This document shows positions 46,120 to 57,923 of a stretch of 64,000 nt of DNA, piece after piece. The notes beneath the pieces were generated by a model that had not been told where the DNA came from, did no database searches, and was given only the letters and a program-made list of their open reading frames with translations. The stretch lies in the NCBI GenBank assembly GCA_963854735.1, contig OY978099.1, forward strand, positions 744,001-808,000. The letters are read 5' to 3'. This stretch comes from Marvania coccoides. Lineage: Eukaryota > Chlorophyta > Trebouxiophyceae > Chlorellales > Chlorellaceae. The position numbers were made by a program, and so were the translations under genes. The first letter of the stretch is position 1; every line of letters starts with the position of its first letter.

Positions 46120-46745
46120 TATTATGCCGTATAGTCCCTTTAAAAATCAACTTTCCATTACGAAAACCCAGATTTTTTACTTTTATACTTTTGTATTTTT
46201 TTTCCTTCTTATTTTGCTTTTATATGCCCGTTTTTGGAGCTCCTTGGCGGCCTTCTTACTTTTGTGATTCAGTAGTAAGCTTAGATATAAATTTATCTAG
46301 TGTAATTTTTCTATGTATTTTTCAAATGACCAATACGCACCGAGGATCGTGTGAATTATTGTCGGTGGACGATTAAGAGAAAGCTGCGCAGTGGCATGCA
46401 GCCAGATATCGAGCTACACTCTAATGTATGGCCTTTGGGTGCAGAATGGCGGCCCTTGCATGGCGAGGCTGCCTGAAGCTTTGCTGCCGACAAAAAAATG
46501 CTGCAACTCTGCAACACAGGGGTGGCAACCGAAACCCTGAGGGTAATAAACAACAGACACCACATGCAGCATGCACAACTGCGCTGCTTCCTAGTGGTGT
46601 GCCTGCTTTGCAAGGCGCCAACACTCCCTTGGTACCGCCGGCAATCTAAAAAAGAAAATGAAATGGTACTTTTTTAAACCCACAGCCACGACGGAATTTT
46701 CTGGAGATTTATTATTTGTATTTCTGTTTCCCACGTCTGCCCGAC
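46120..46745. other. Intergenic region
   Basis: T-rich 3' flank followed by a GC-richer patch at 46380-46640 without coherent coding signal. No gene called. Confidence 0.45.
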
Positions 46746-48379
46746 ATGAAGATGCATTTCGCAGTGGTCTTCATTTTACTTTTTCCGTTAATTCGAGCTC
46801 AGAACGACACCCAATGCAATTCCGATCTCTACGCAGCAGCCATCGAGGAGGACGGCAAGCTGGTTGTCAAGGGTGATGCCGTGCAGTACAATGGGGTAAG
46901 AGTTCACCTTATATATCTACTGTCCACATTTATTAAGCAACCGACGGCAATTGTACTGCCGCCAGCTGTACCCCCCCGTGTCATGCACGAATATCGGCAG
47001 TTAAATTCTTTTAAAATGAATCAAGGTTTTAAATTGTTTATCTTTGATGTGCGTCTGCAGGGAACGCTGACTACGTACCTGGTTTTAGAAGAAGGTGACG
47101 GCTGCGGCGCTCCGCTTGCCGTCGGACTCGAAATGCGCTTGAACCTCACGGCGCTGCCCAATGAGGATGAAGTAGCCATGCAACCCCCACCTCAGTGCAA
47201 AGCGTGAGTCTGGTTTCTTTGTTAATTAGAGCCGGAAATTATTATAGATATTAACAGATCTGTTGGGGACTTCGTCGAGCTTAATAATCTTCGGGGTACA
47301 CTGAGCACGTAAATATACCTTTTAAAAACTTCGGATTTGTTTTATCTTCTTTTTTCAGAGATCCCTACGCTGCTGGGTGCCCTCCTCCTCTGGATGACGT
47401 CCCCATTTCTTTCCCCGGCACCAACACCTCGTTTTCCCCCTTCAAGTGGATGGGATTCAATTGGAACCCCGTAGGGCACCCACCTCTGGACGTCTACTCC
47501 CTCCCCCACTTCGACCTGCACTTCTGGGTGCAAGAAGAGAAGGTAAAGTCCGAAATTACGCCGGGAACACCGCCCGACGTCTGCGGAGAAGGCCTCTCTC
47601 CCGAAGCCTTCGCCAGGGCGCACGAACCCATCCCATCGGCGTGCTTCCCAGAAGGGTACGCCAACCTCAACGCGGTAGCGCCGTTCATGGGCAACCACTA
47701 CATCGACCTGGCAGAACCGGTGATCAAAGCTGGCATGTCAGGAGCGCCCGACCCCTCAAAGTGGACGGAGCCCAGCTGGATCATTGGCGGGTTTGACGGC
47801 AGCATTGTATTTTTCGAGCCCATGATTCGCCTGTCGTATCTCCAGGGGCTCAACGGCACTCGCAAGTGCTTCGAGCCAGTCATGCCTGTAGAATATAGCG
47901 TTGCCAGCTTCTACCCCACGGAGTTTTGCGTGGATGGCACCACGCCAGGCGTCATTACCGTGGAGATGACCAACTTCGTGCAGTAAGTCGACATTTGAAG
48001 CTTTAGCAGCCACTTGCCAAAACTGGATAAACTTGAATAGGTGTTGTAATTTTCTGTTTTGTCTGCCCATACTCTGCTTTATAGGAAGCCCGCCGGCTGC
48101 AATGGCACAGACATGGCGATATCGTCGTACATCACTGCCGTCACGCCTCCCCCTGGCTCCCCGCCGCTGCCGGATGTCTGCAAGGCCCCTCTTCCCAAAA
48201 CACCCTGTGCGTCGCCCACCTCATTGGGCTGTTCTGCACCTGCGCCGTCCGCCTCCAGCCCTGCTCCGTCTCCTTCTTCGTCTCCTCCCACCCCGGCTCC
48301 GACCCCTAGCTCTAGCTCTTCAATCGGGCTCAGCATGACCGCTGCCGTTCTGGTTGGCTTGGCTGGATTTATTGTCTAG
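46746..48379 (+). CDS. Secreted, probably GPI-anchored protein (403 aa)
   Basis: Four exons: 46746-46895, 47061-47203, 47359-47982 and 48085-48379. Signal peptide MKMHFAVVFILLFPLIRAQ. The middle domain has several Cys and the stretches FNWNPVGHPP, YSLPHFDLHFWVQEEK, CFPEGYANL and MGNHYIDL. This resembles the bacterial TTHB210/DUF5602 type of secreted domain (a WNP...P...DLHF pattern), by memory only. A Ser/Pro/Ala-rich stalk follows (SAPAPSASSPAPSPSSSPPT), then a hydrophobic end IGLSMTAAVLVGLAGFIV, the usual form of a GPI attachment signal. Likely at the cell surface; activity unknown. Confidence 0.75.
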
Positions 48380-48850
48380 ACTCATTTTTGTTTTTTTAAC
48401 TCGACAGAGGCATGTTGACAACTTTTTAAACCCCTTCATATCTCGGTTTTAATGCCGGTTTTATAGCCCCCTTTATTTTCAATGGTCGAATCCTCCATGA
48501 TAACGACAACGAACTGGACGTACACTTTGATGTTTGACCTGCCCTCGGGGAGGTGCCCCTGGGAGGTCGAGCGGCGATGGGGCGGTGACGAGAAATCTCG
48601 ATCCATCAAAAGATAAAAGTAAAACCTAAGCCTCTTCCTCTTCTCAATGGCGACTCCCACCCTTTTTTTTTCTTCCGTTTTTACCAACTAGTGATACTGT
48701 TCAGAATTTCAATTTTCCTCCCTGGCTAGCCAAGCAATTTTGAGAGTTTTTCGTTGTTGCGCCACGCTTTTGTTTTTTTTTAAGTACTGTAAAATCTTGC
48801 CAAAAAATATTGCAAAAAAAACCCACAAGAAGACAAACAGGGTAGCATAT
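48380..48850. other. Intergenic region with a short PX-like open frame
   Basis: Between convergent genes. Apart from the short frame at 48482-48616 I see nothing. Confidence 0.4.
48482..48616 (+). CDS. Short ORF resembling the start of a PX domain (44 aa)
   Basis: ATG to TAA, with biased protein-like content: NWTYTLMFDLPSG then PWEVERRWGGDEKSR. PX domains contain a similar strand pattern ending in W.V.RRY. It could be an orphan exon or relic of a PX-domain gene, or a chance frame. No flanking exon was found before the GRC3 gene. Confidence 0.2.
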   Translation: MVESSMITTTNWTYTLMFDLPSGRCPWEVERRWGGDEKSRSIKR

Positions 48851-50784
48851 TTAATCTTCTTCTCCACGCCCCTGCCCCTGAGACGCCGCCCGCTGCATGT
48901 TATTTCTAGATTTTATCGTCCCTGCCCCCGTGCCAGCGGTGCTCAGCGAATGCATCGCCAAATACGGAGACATGAAGCTCCCCGTCTGCAGCAGCGCCGG
49001 GGGGAGCTCCAGCCGCCCTACCTCCAGCACCGCCACACGCTGCAGCGCCTCAGGCAGTACAGGAGTCAAAATAAAAGCGGTACACGTCGCAGCATCCACA
49101 GCACGCACCAGGCCTAGTCCCAAGCATCGCGCGGGCGAGTTAGAGGACTCCGGGCGGGTGCAAAGACCTACTATGGCGCCGTTGAGGGCGTAGGCCAGCT
49201 GAGAGGGCGGCAGCGAGCCGAAGAGCGGCCGAACGGCGACGGCTGCAAAAGAGACCTCGTAAGGAGGCGCTGCCGCTAAGAAATCCCCCACAGCCGCCGG
49301 TGGCTCCAGTGCCTGACTCTGAGACCCCTTTTCCGCTGCTGCGCTCCCTCCGTTTTGCAGCTGCGCTTTTTCATCTTTGCGGCAGCCGTCGGCGCCTCCA
49401 GCAGCAGCTTCTGCGGCAGCCTGGACGCAGCTCCGCGCGAAGGCCGTCCACATGAGCGCCCGCTGCTCCACCGCAGCCCTGGGGGCCGCTTGCGCTCCCC
49501 CGGGGCTGAAAGCCGCCTCGCCGCTGGCCTGTCTTCCTGGCGTTCCTCCGGTCACTGCCGCTCCCGCTGCATTTCCCTCGTGCACGTGGGAGGCCCCAGG
49601 CAGCTCCCACATCACCGGGGGCGCCACCGCGGCCATCCCCTCCGCGCTTTCCAGCCAGAAAGCGCCCTGCGGCAGGTTTCTTCGTCGGTTGGGCGACGCC
49701 ATATTAAGAAAGTGCGTGACAGGCAGCATGCGCAGCATGTCCGTCATGATGTCCAGCCCGAAGCCTTTGACCCAGCCGTGGGTGTTGACCACCAGCGGCG
49801 GCGTCGCCTTTGTCGCCTTCCCTGCTGCTGCTGTTGCGCTGTCGGTGAGATTTCGGTGGTACCAGCTGTGCAAGCTTGCCACGCAAAGCAGGTAGCGCTC
49901 GGGGTCTGCTGAGGGGGAGACGTCCCCTATGAAGTGCGCGGCGGCGGAGGGGCGGAGGTGGAGGTGCGGGGGCCCGACGATTGGAGACTTGACGAGGGTG
50001 ATAGAAACGAGGCCTGGCGAGCTGAACTCTGGCTGCCCACAATCTGCAGAAATACATAATACGAAATTGAGTTTTGAATGCTCCCTTCATACAGCGTACA
50101 AATTTTGTGATCTAAAGGTATATTTCAATGCGGAAATGGGCTAGTACAGCTTCCTAGAAAGTTGTCTTTGTTCTTTCCTCCCTCACCGGTGTCAAAAAAC
50201 GCTACAGACTCGTAAGAATTGAGCAAAACGTTGGTGAGGTAGCGCGCCACCGTAGACTTTCCAACCTTCTTGGGTCCGGCCACCAGGATGACCGCGGGCG
50301 GCGCCCCTGCGGCCTGCCCTGCAGCCACCGATGCGGCAACTTGGGCAGCCGCTTGCCGCCATGCTGCCGGGACTTCAGAGGCGTAGGGGGCCTCGGAGTC
50401 GCCATCTAACCACGCGGTGAACCCTTCCTGAGGCTGAGCCACCCCAGCCAAGCTAAAAGCAGCGCCGCCAGAGCCTGCCAGAGGCACCCGAGCTTCCACT
50501 GCGGCAACGGAGATTAAAAGTGGGCTTTCTGCGTCGGTTGTGAGCTGCAAAGGGGCCGCACCGGCGGTCAGAAGCGTGCCCGCGATGTCCACCTCGCCGC
50601 TGTGCACCGTAAGCGTGGCAGCGCCTTGGAAAATGAGGCGCTGGTCGGACGGGAGGAGGACTTGAAGGCCGACGGGGGTCCAGGCGAACGGGGATGACGC
50701 CAGCTCGGCGCCAAAGGATGGACACCGTCGCTTGGAGAGCAAGCTGCCCTCTTGGGCGTTTTGAACTCGCTTTTTTGAGCTCAT
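48851..50784 (-). CDS. GRC3: GRC3/NOL9-type polynucleotide 5'-kinase (596 aa)
   Basis: Two exons: 50784-50187 and 50043-48851. Walker A GPKKVGKSTVARYLTN at about residues 166-181, preceded by AVILVA. After the intron comes DCGQPEFSSPGLVSITLV, matching the GRC3/CLP1 pattern (D.GQPEF..PG.VS). Then LVVNTHGWVKGFGLDIMTDM, the conserved NT.GW..G.G motif of this kinase family. The N-terminal beta domain (LLPSDQRLIFQGAATLTVHS) fits too. Known role: phosphorylates the 5' end of pre-rRNA after ITS2 cleavage, in the nucleolus. The ATG at 50784 follows an in-frame leader that lacks its own ATG. Confidence 0.88.
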
Positions 50785-50987
50785 TTCGACAACATTGTAA
50801 AATTGAAAAAAAAATGCAAGCAAGGAAGGGTGCGCCGCCTTCGCAATGCCAAATTAACCAATTATAGCATTTAATGAAAAATCAAAATAGGTAATAGCGT
50901 GTCGGAATTTCATCATTCCGGTTTCAGAAAAGAAGTGATCATGCTCCCAAAACGGGCGAGTTCGTTCATTTTGATTCCAAAGATATA

Positions 50988-52155
50988 ATGAAACTCGACG
51001 TGGCCAAGCAGCTGCGTGCTCCGGGCGCCAATAACCGTCCAGCGAGCTCGAGAACCAGGCATGCTATAGTCATGGCTACTCCTGGCTTTCGCCCCTGCAT
51101 TGACATCCACAAGGTGAGCCCGTCACCACACACATTGCATGAACAGTGATCAACCCGATCCAGCGCCCCAACCCCTTTGATTCTCGCAACTTGCAGGGCA
51201 AAGTGAAGCAGATTGTCGGGTCGACGCTTTCAGATCTCAAGGAGGGCGGGGAGGGGGAGCTGCGCACCAACTTCGAGTCTCACAAGCCGTCGGCGTACTA
51301 CGCCGAGCTGTACGCCAAAGACAGCCTCCCCGGGGGCCACGTCATCATGCTGGGAGCCGATGCGGCGTCAAAGGCCGCTGCGCTGTCCGCGCTGCGCACC
51401 TACCCTGGCGGACTGCAGCTGGGGGGCGGCGTGACCACCGATAACGCTGCGCAGTACCTGGAGGCGGGCGCCAGCCACGTCATCGTTACGTCATACGTGT
51501 TCCGCGAGGGGCGGCTGGAGGAGGATCGCCTCGCAGCGCTGGTGGCGGCGGTGGGGAAGCAGAGGCTGGTGCTGGACCTGAGCTGCAGGCGGAAAGAGGA
51601 TGGGGTGTACTATGTGGTCACAGACAGGTGGCAAAAGTGGTCGGAGCTGGCACTCAGGTACCACTTGAAAAAGCAATTGGTTCTTCTCAAATGCTTCATT
51701 TCTGGCCCAATTGTCACGCATTTTCACACAATTTTTCAGCCAATTTACCCAATACCCGTGTGCCATTAATTTGCAATTGCAGTGAGGAGTCGCTGGCGAA
51801 GTTAGCGGCCAGCTGCGATGAATTTTTGGTGCACGGCGTTGACGTGGAAGGCAAGCAGCTGGGCATCGACGACGACCTCGTGGAGCTGCTGGGGCGGTGG
51901 TCCCCGGTGCCTGTAACCTACGCGGGTGGCGCACGCACCCTAGAAGACCTGGATCGAGTGGCAAAGGCTGGTCAAGGCCGAGTAGATATTACCGTGGGCA
52001 GTGCTCTTGACATTTTTGGAGGGGAGCTGCCGTACGAGGATGTGGTGGCCTGGCACAAGCGGCAGCAACATGGAGAAGGAGAGCCTGAGCTGCAGAAAAT
52101 GGCAGGCGGCGGAGTTCTGCAAGCCGACGGCACAATTTTATATCGCTTTGATTAG
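50988..52155 (+). CDS. HISN3: HisA, BBM-II (ProFAR) isomerase of histidine synthesis (319 aa)
   Basis: Three exons: 50988-51113, 51197-51657 and 51783-52155. The TIM-barrel enzyme opens [17 protein letters not shown] with the catalytic Asp39, and has [45 protein letters not shown] and [13 protein letters not shown], with an ending DILYRF-like ILYRFD. This is the eukaryotic HIS6/HISN3 form (LSCR, not the bacterial version). Reaction: ring-opening isomerisation of ProFAR to PRFAR, the fourth step of histidine synthesis, in the plastid in plants. The first ~28 residues are Arg/Ser/Ala rich, consistent with a transit peptide; Met29 (51072) is the other possible start. Confidence 0.93.
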
Positions 52156-52558
52156 ATTTTAATACTACTAATAATTTTTACTGTTTTATGTTTGTTTATT
52201 TCCCCAGTTTTCCCTTCTGTCAGTTCCAGCTCATTAGTCGTTTCGTTTTCTCGAGTGATCGTAATAATTTATATGTTTTGTGAGCACTTTGTTACAGCGG
52301 CCACGGAGGGTTTTTCTAATAAGGAGTCAAATGGCTGCGCAGAAGGCGCAGGCATGTCTAAAAGTGCTAGTCTTATTTCAAAGAAAGAAAGAGACTGCAG
52401 TCAAGAATCGAGACAAAGGCAGGGAAGGGTATTGGATTTAAGTAAGACGCAGAAAAACAGAAAAAGCGCAACACCGAAAAAAGAATTGCGATTTTATTGA
52501 TTTATATCTCTCAAAGCCGAATCATCGCCACCGCCAGCGCACCGAGCGCGTTCTACGC
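52156..52558. other. Intergenic region between convergent HisA and tubulin genes
   Basis: AT-rich 3' flanks. The tubulin poly(A) signal lies at 52493-52498 on the minus strand. No gene seen. Confidence 0.5.
52493..52498 (-). terminator. Probable poly(A) signal (AATAAA) of alpha-tubulin
   Basis: TTTATT on the + strand, about 60 bases past the tubulin stop. Confidence 0.4.
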
Positions 52559-54757
<2,199 letters not shown>

Positions 54758-55150
54758 AGTGTCAGAAAAGGAGATTTACAGAGCCACGGGCTTATAAACC
54801 TACTTTTTAGAATGCGGGGAACGGCGTGGGGCCGAGCCTTTTGTTTAAAATTGAAGAGGAAAGCGAGTTAGCGAAGACCCGAAGCAGAGCAGGGGCGTTG
54901 ACGTTTTGGTCAACGGGGAAGAGAGAAGAGGTGGCTTTCCCATTTCCAGCGGCTGGGGAGTGAGGCACAGCAAGTTGTGACGAGTTCCTGAGGGGTCCAT
55001 CTCAACGGCAAAACTTCGCCATTTCACATACCCAGCAATCAAAGCACAGTCGTTAAACATGTACATTCAACCCTGCCATCAACCCTGAATGGACAGAGCA
55101 AAGCCCAGCGTCCACTTTCAAACTTTTCAAATATCCGTCGCCTCTGCCAC
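54758..55150. other. Tubulin promoter region
   Basis: 5' flank of the tubulin gene and 3' flank of the next minus-strand gene. No further coding signal. Confidence 0.45.
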
Positions 55151-56245
55151 TTATGTTTTCTCGCCTCCAGAGCCAGGCTCATCATGCACGCCCCCAGCCA
55201 CCGCCGCCTCCGCTCTCTCGCCGCCATGCTTGGGGTGCACGCCCCCAATCACAGGCCCAGGGGCGTCAGAATCGCTCGTGTAACCCCCCGCCACCTCCAG
55301 CACCCCTTTCATCCCCCCTGTGCCTTCTGCTTTCTCCTCCTCTTCCTCCCCCTCTTGAATCACCTCCCCAGCCATCTCCTGCCCGGGATCTAGCGCGCTC
55401 ATGATCCCTTCCACGGCCTTGCCGGCTGCCGTCACAGCGTTGCCGGCCGCCGTCACAGCGTTGCCGGCCGCCTCCTCCGCGCCGGGGTGCCTGCCTTCTT
55501 GGCTCGCGAACGAGTCGGGAGGATTCATCAGAGGGTCAGCAGGCGTCGCCGCGGGCGGAGGCTTGCGGAAGACTTCGCACGCCATGCCGCTTTCGCCTGA
55601 TCGCAATCGAACAAAGAGAAATAGCTGTTAAATAAATGCGAAAGAGAAAACAAAATTAAAAATGATTGTCTACATGCCCAGTGCACCCTGAGGGATAATA
55701 AGTACCTGAGGGCAAATTGAGATATTTTTTGCGATGTCGTACCTCTAAGAGAGCAGGCCAGCAGACTGGCCAGCACCGCCACAGTGCCGCTCATCATCAG
55801 CATTGGTCCCAGCTCCTTGACGGAGGCAGGCGCGGACGCCCACACGGCTTTGGAAGACAGCAGGCAGCCTACGGCAGCGAGAATTGCAAGGGCAGGGTTG
55901 GCGGCAGCCCAGCTGAAGGCCGCTCTCAGGCCAGCAAGGCGCACCTGGCCGCGGCGAGGCACCACCAGTTCTTCCTGGTTTCCAGGGGAAGGAGAAAAGT
56001 CAAACATGTGAAAACCAGCTGTCAAAGTAAAAAAGTTGAGAGGGGGCCCCCAAAAGAACTATTAATTTTTTGCAATAGCATGCTGCAGGGCCATGTTCGT
56101 AATTCATATTTCACCCTTCATAAAACCTAACTGGGACTTGAATGTTCTTTGGCATCGTCGCATCGTGAAATTTAAGCGGTCCAAGGGGAGTTGAGACGCC
56201 CTCCAGAGCCTCTATTCCTTCTCGTACTTCGCCTTTTGCAGCCAT
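55151..56245 (-). CDS. Orphan two-helix membrane protein (263 aa)
   Basis: Three exons: 56245-56132, 55974-55743 and 55596-55151. A soluble start (MAAKGEVREGIEALEGVSTP) leads into two hydrophobic segments: NPALAILAAVGCLLSS and LGPMLMMSGTVAVLASLLAC, likely a hairpin in a membrane. The C-terminal half is polar and low in complexity, with a repeated NAVTAAG unit and a Glu-rich block (GEEEEEKAEG). I know no family for it. The short hairpin is reminiscent of reticulon or PGAM-like plastid membrane proteins, without real similarity. Confidence 0.55.
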
Positions 56246-56556
56246 TATTCTTTAAAGGAAATTGAACTTGACTTGAATGCTATTGGAGAGAAAATGACTC
56301 GAAATGATCGAAACGAAACTGAAAGGAAGCTGCCTGTGTGTTTGGAAGAAAGGTTGGACTTTTCTTGAACTTTTGATTCAACACAGCGGCTGATAAGCTG
56401 GGACGTAGTATGACCACTGAGTACTTCCTCCCCACGCAGGAGTGAATTCCACGAGAGCCAGTCGGCATGTGAAATTTTACACTCGCAGGCATTCCTATTT
56501 AGACACATGTTGAGAAGCAAGCAAGCAGGTTGAATCGAATAGCGTTTCCACCTTGT
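56246..56556. other. Intergenic region
   Basis: AT-rich; promoter of the orphan membrane gene. No gene seen. Confidence 0.45.
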
Positions 56557-57042
56557 CTAAACTGAGCAGTTAAACACTAAACTTGCATTTTTTTTTCTTC
56601 TTATTTCCTTCACGCCAGCAGCACCGCCTCTGTATTCTCGCATGCGGAGCTCGGCTTCCAGCGCCGGTGCATCGCGCAGCATGCAAAGCAACGTGATGCG
56701 CATCTGATTCTTGGTGACCTCCTTCATCTTGGCAATCACGAGAGGGTGATCCTCTGGGCGGTGGCGCCATACCGGCAGCAGAGCCCCCTCCAGGCCGGGG
56801 TACTCCGAGGAGAGCTGGTCCCACTTGCGGAAGACCGCAGCAACCAGGGTGGGGCACATGCGCTTAGAGACTAGGTGTGATTAGGCCCAACTTGACTCCA
56901 ACGTTTACAACTTGGCTCCAACGTTCTCCCAAACCTCTGCAGCCTCCGTGTGGCCGCAACAGGCACCGAAAATGAGCGGGCTGGTGCCATCTCTGCCGCA
57001 GATCACATTCGTTTCTGAGTCGTGCTCCAGGAGGTTGGACAT
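56557..57042 (-). CDS. Small ankyrin-repeat-like protein (137 aa)
   Basis: Two exons: 57042-56935 and 56862-56557, joined in phase 0. Exon 1 reads like one ankyrin repeat (GRDGTSPLIFGACCGHTEA) after LLEHDSETNVIC. Exon 2 (MCPTLVAAVFRKWDQLS, then WRHRPEDHPLVIAKMKEVTK) is helical and not clearly an ankyrin. The acceptor used (AAG) is weak, so the junction is unsure. It may be a short functional protein or the end of a reduced gene. Confidence 0.45.
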
Positions 57043-57923
57043 TACGGCGGCGGGGGCGGCGCTCGTGGCGCCACTTCATCGAGCCTGATCCTCCCTCCCC
57101 TTTGCAAAATATGAAATTGACGAATTGAAATGTGATTGTATCTATAGATATTTTTGATGGATGGGTGTGTGTGTTTGGAAAAATAAAATAACCACTTTCT
57201 CAGAAAGTTTCTGCCCCCAGGTAAATTCTAAAACAAGTGCATTCGGGACGGAGGGAGAGAGAGACAATACTTGTATCAGGCCCGGGCAGGGCACTCTTAC
57301 AATTAAAAACCACACGCACACAACCTTCAAACACACATTTTAGCACAATTTTATGATTTTCAGACCTCTACGTTCGTACAACAATTCCTTTAGAAAATAA
57401 CAAATGATTGAAGTGATTTTTTTCTTCTTCTCATCCTCTCGAGAGCTGACTACTAGTAGGGACCTCAGGCACGCTTTCCAGTGGGCCGCCCACTCGCCAG
57501 GCGACCCTCCAGCGATTATTTTGACTAGGCCTTTTAAATCGGTACAACATGGTCGGATCGGACGCTCGCGTGTCATTTTAAGCGTCGTTGATTAATTATA
57601 CAAGATTGTCTGAAAAGAGACAAGAACAATCGATTTTTCAAATATCAAAATTCAATCATCGTGCGAAACATTCGCGATCGTATAGATAGTACCGGGTACC
57701 GGGCACCTATACTTGGCGATAAATTGAAATGATGCAGTTGATTTCATCCATTCTATTGTGCTTAACACTGAATTGTTACACGCGCGTGGTACTTGAAAAA
57801 AATTGTCGTGTAAATTTTCTTCTCAGCAGCTGGCGCGGTACCTTTTCCCCAAATTCAAGAAATAAGGCAACAAAATCCGTGTAAAGAGGAACCCACTTCA
57901 TTCTATATAATATTCGAAGTGCG
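57043..57923. other. Intergenic region
   Basis: About 880 bases without a gene I can support. A GC-richer patch at 57440-57580 is open on the minus strand but has no start context or partner. Confidence 0.4.

Noticed and set aside
57340..57576. Minus-strand frame of 78 codons
   Set aside because: It has no recognisable content and sits in otherwise empty AT-rich DNA.
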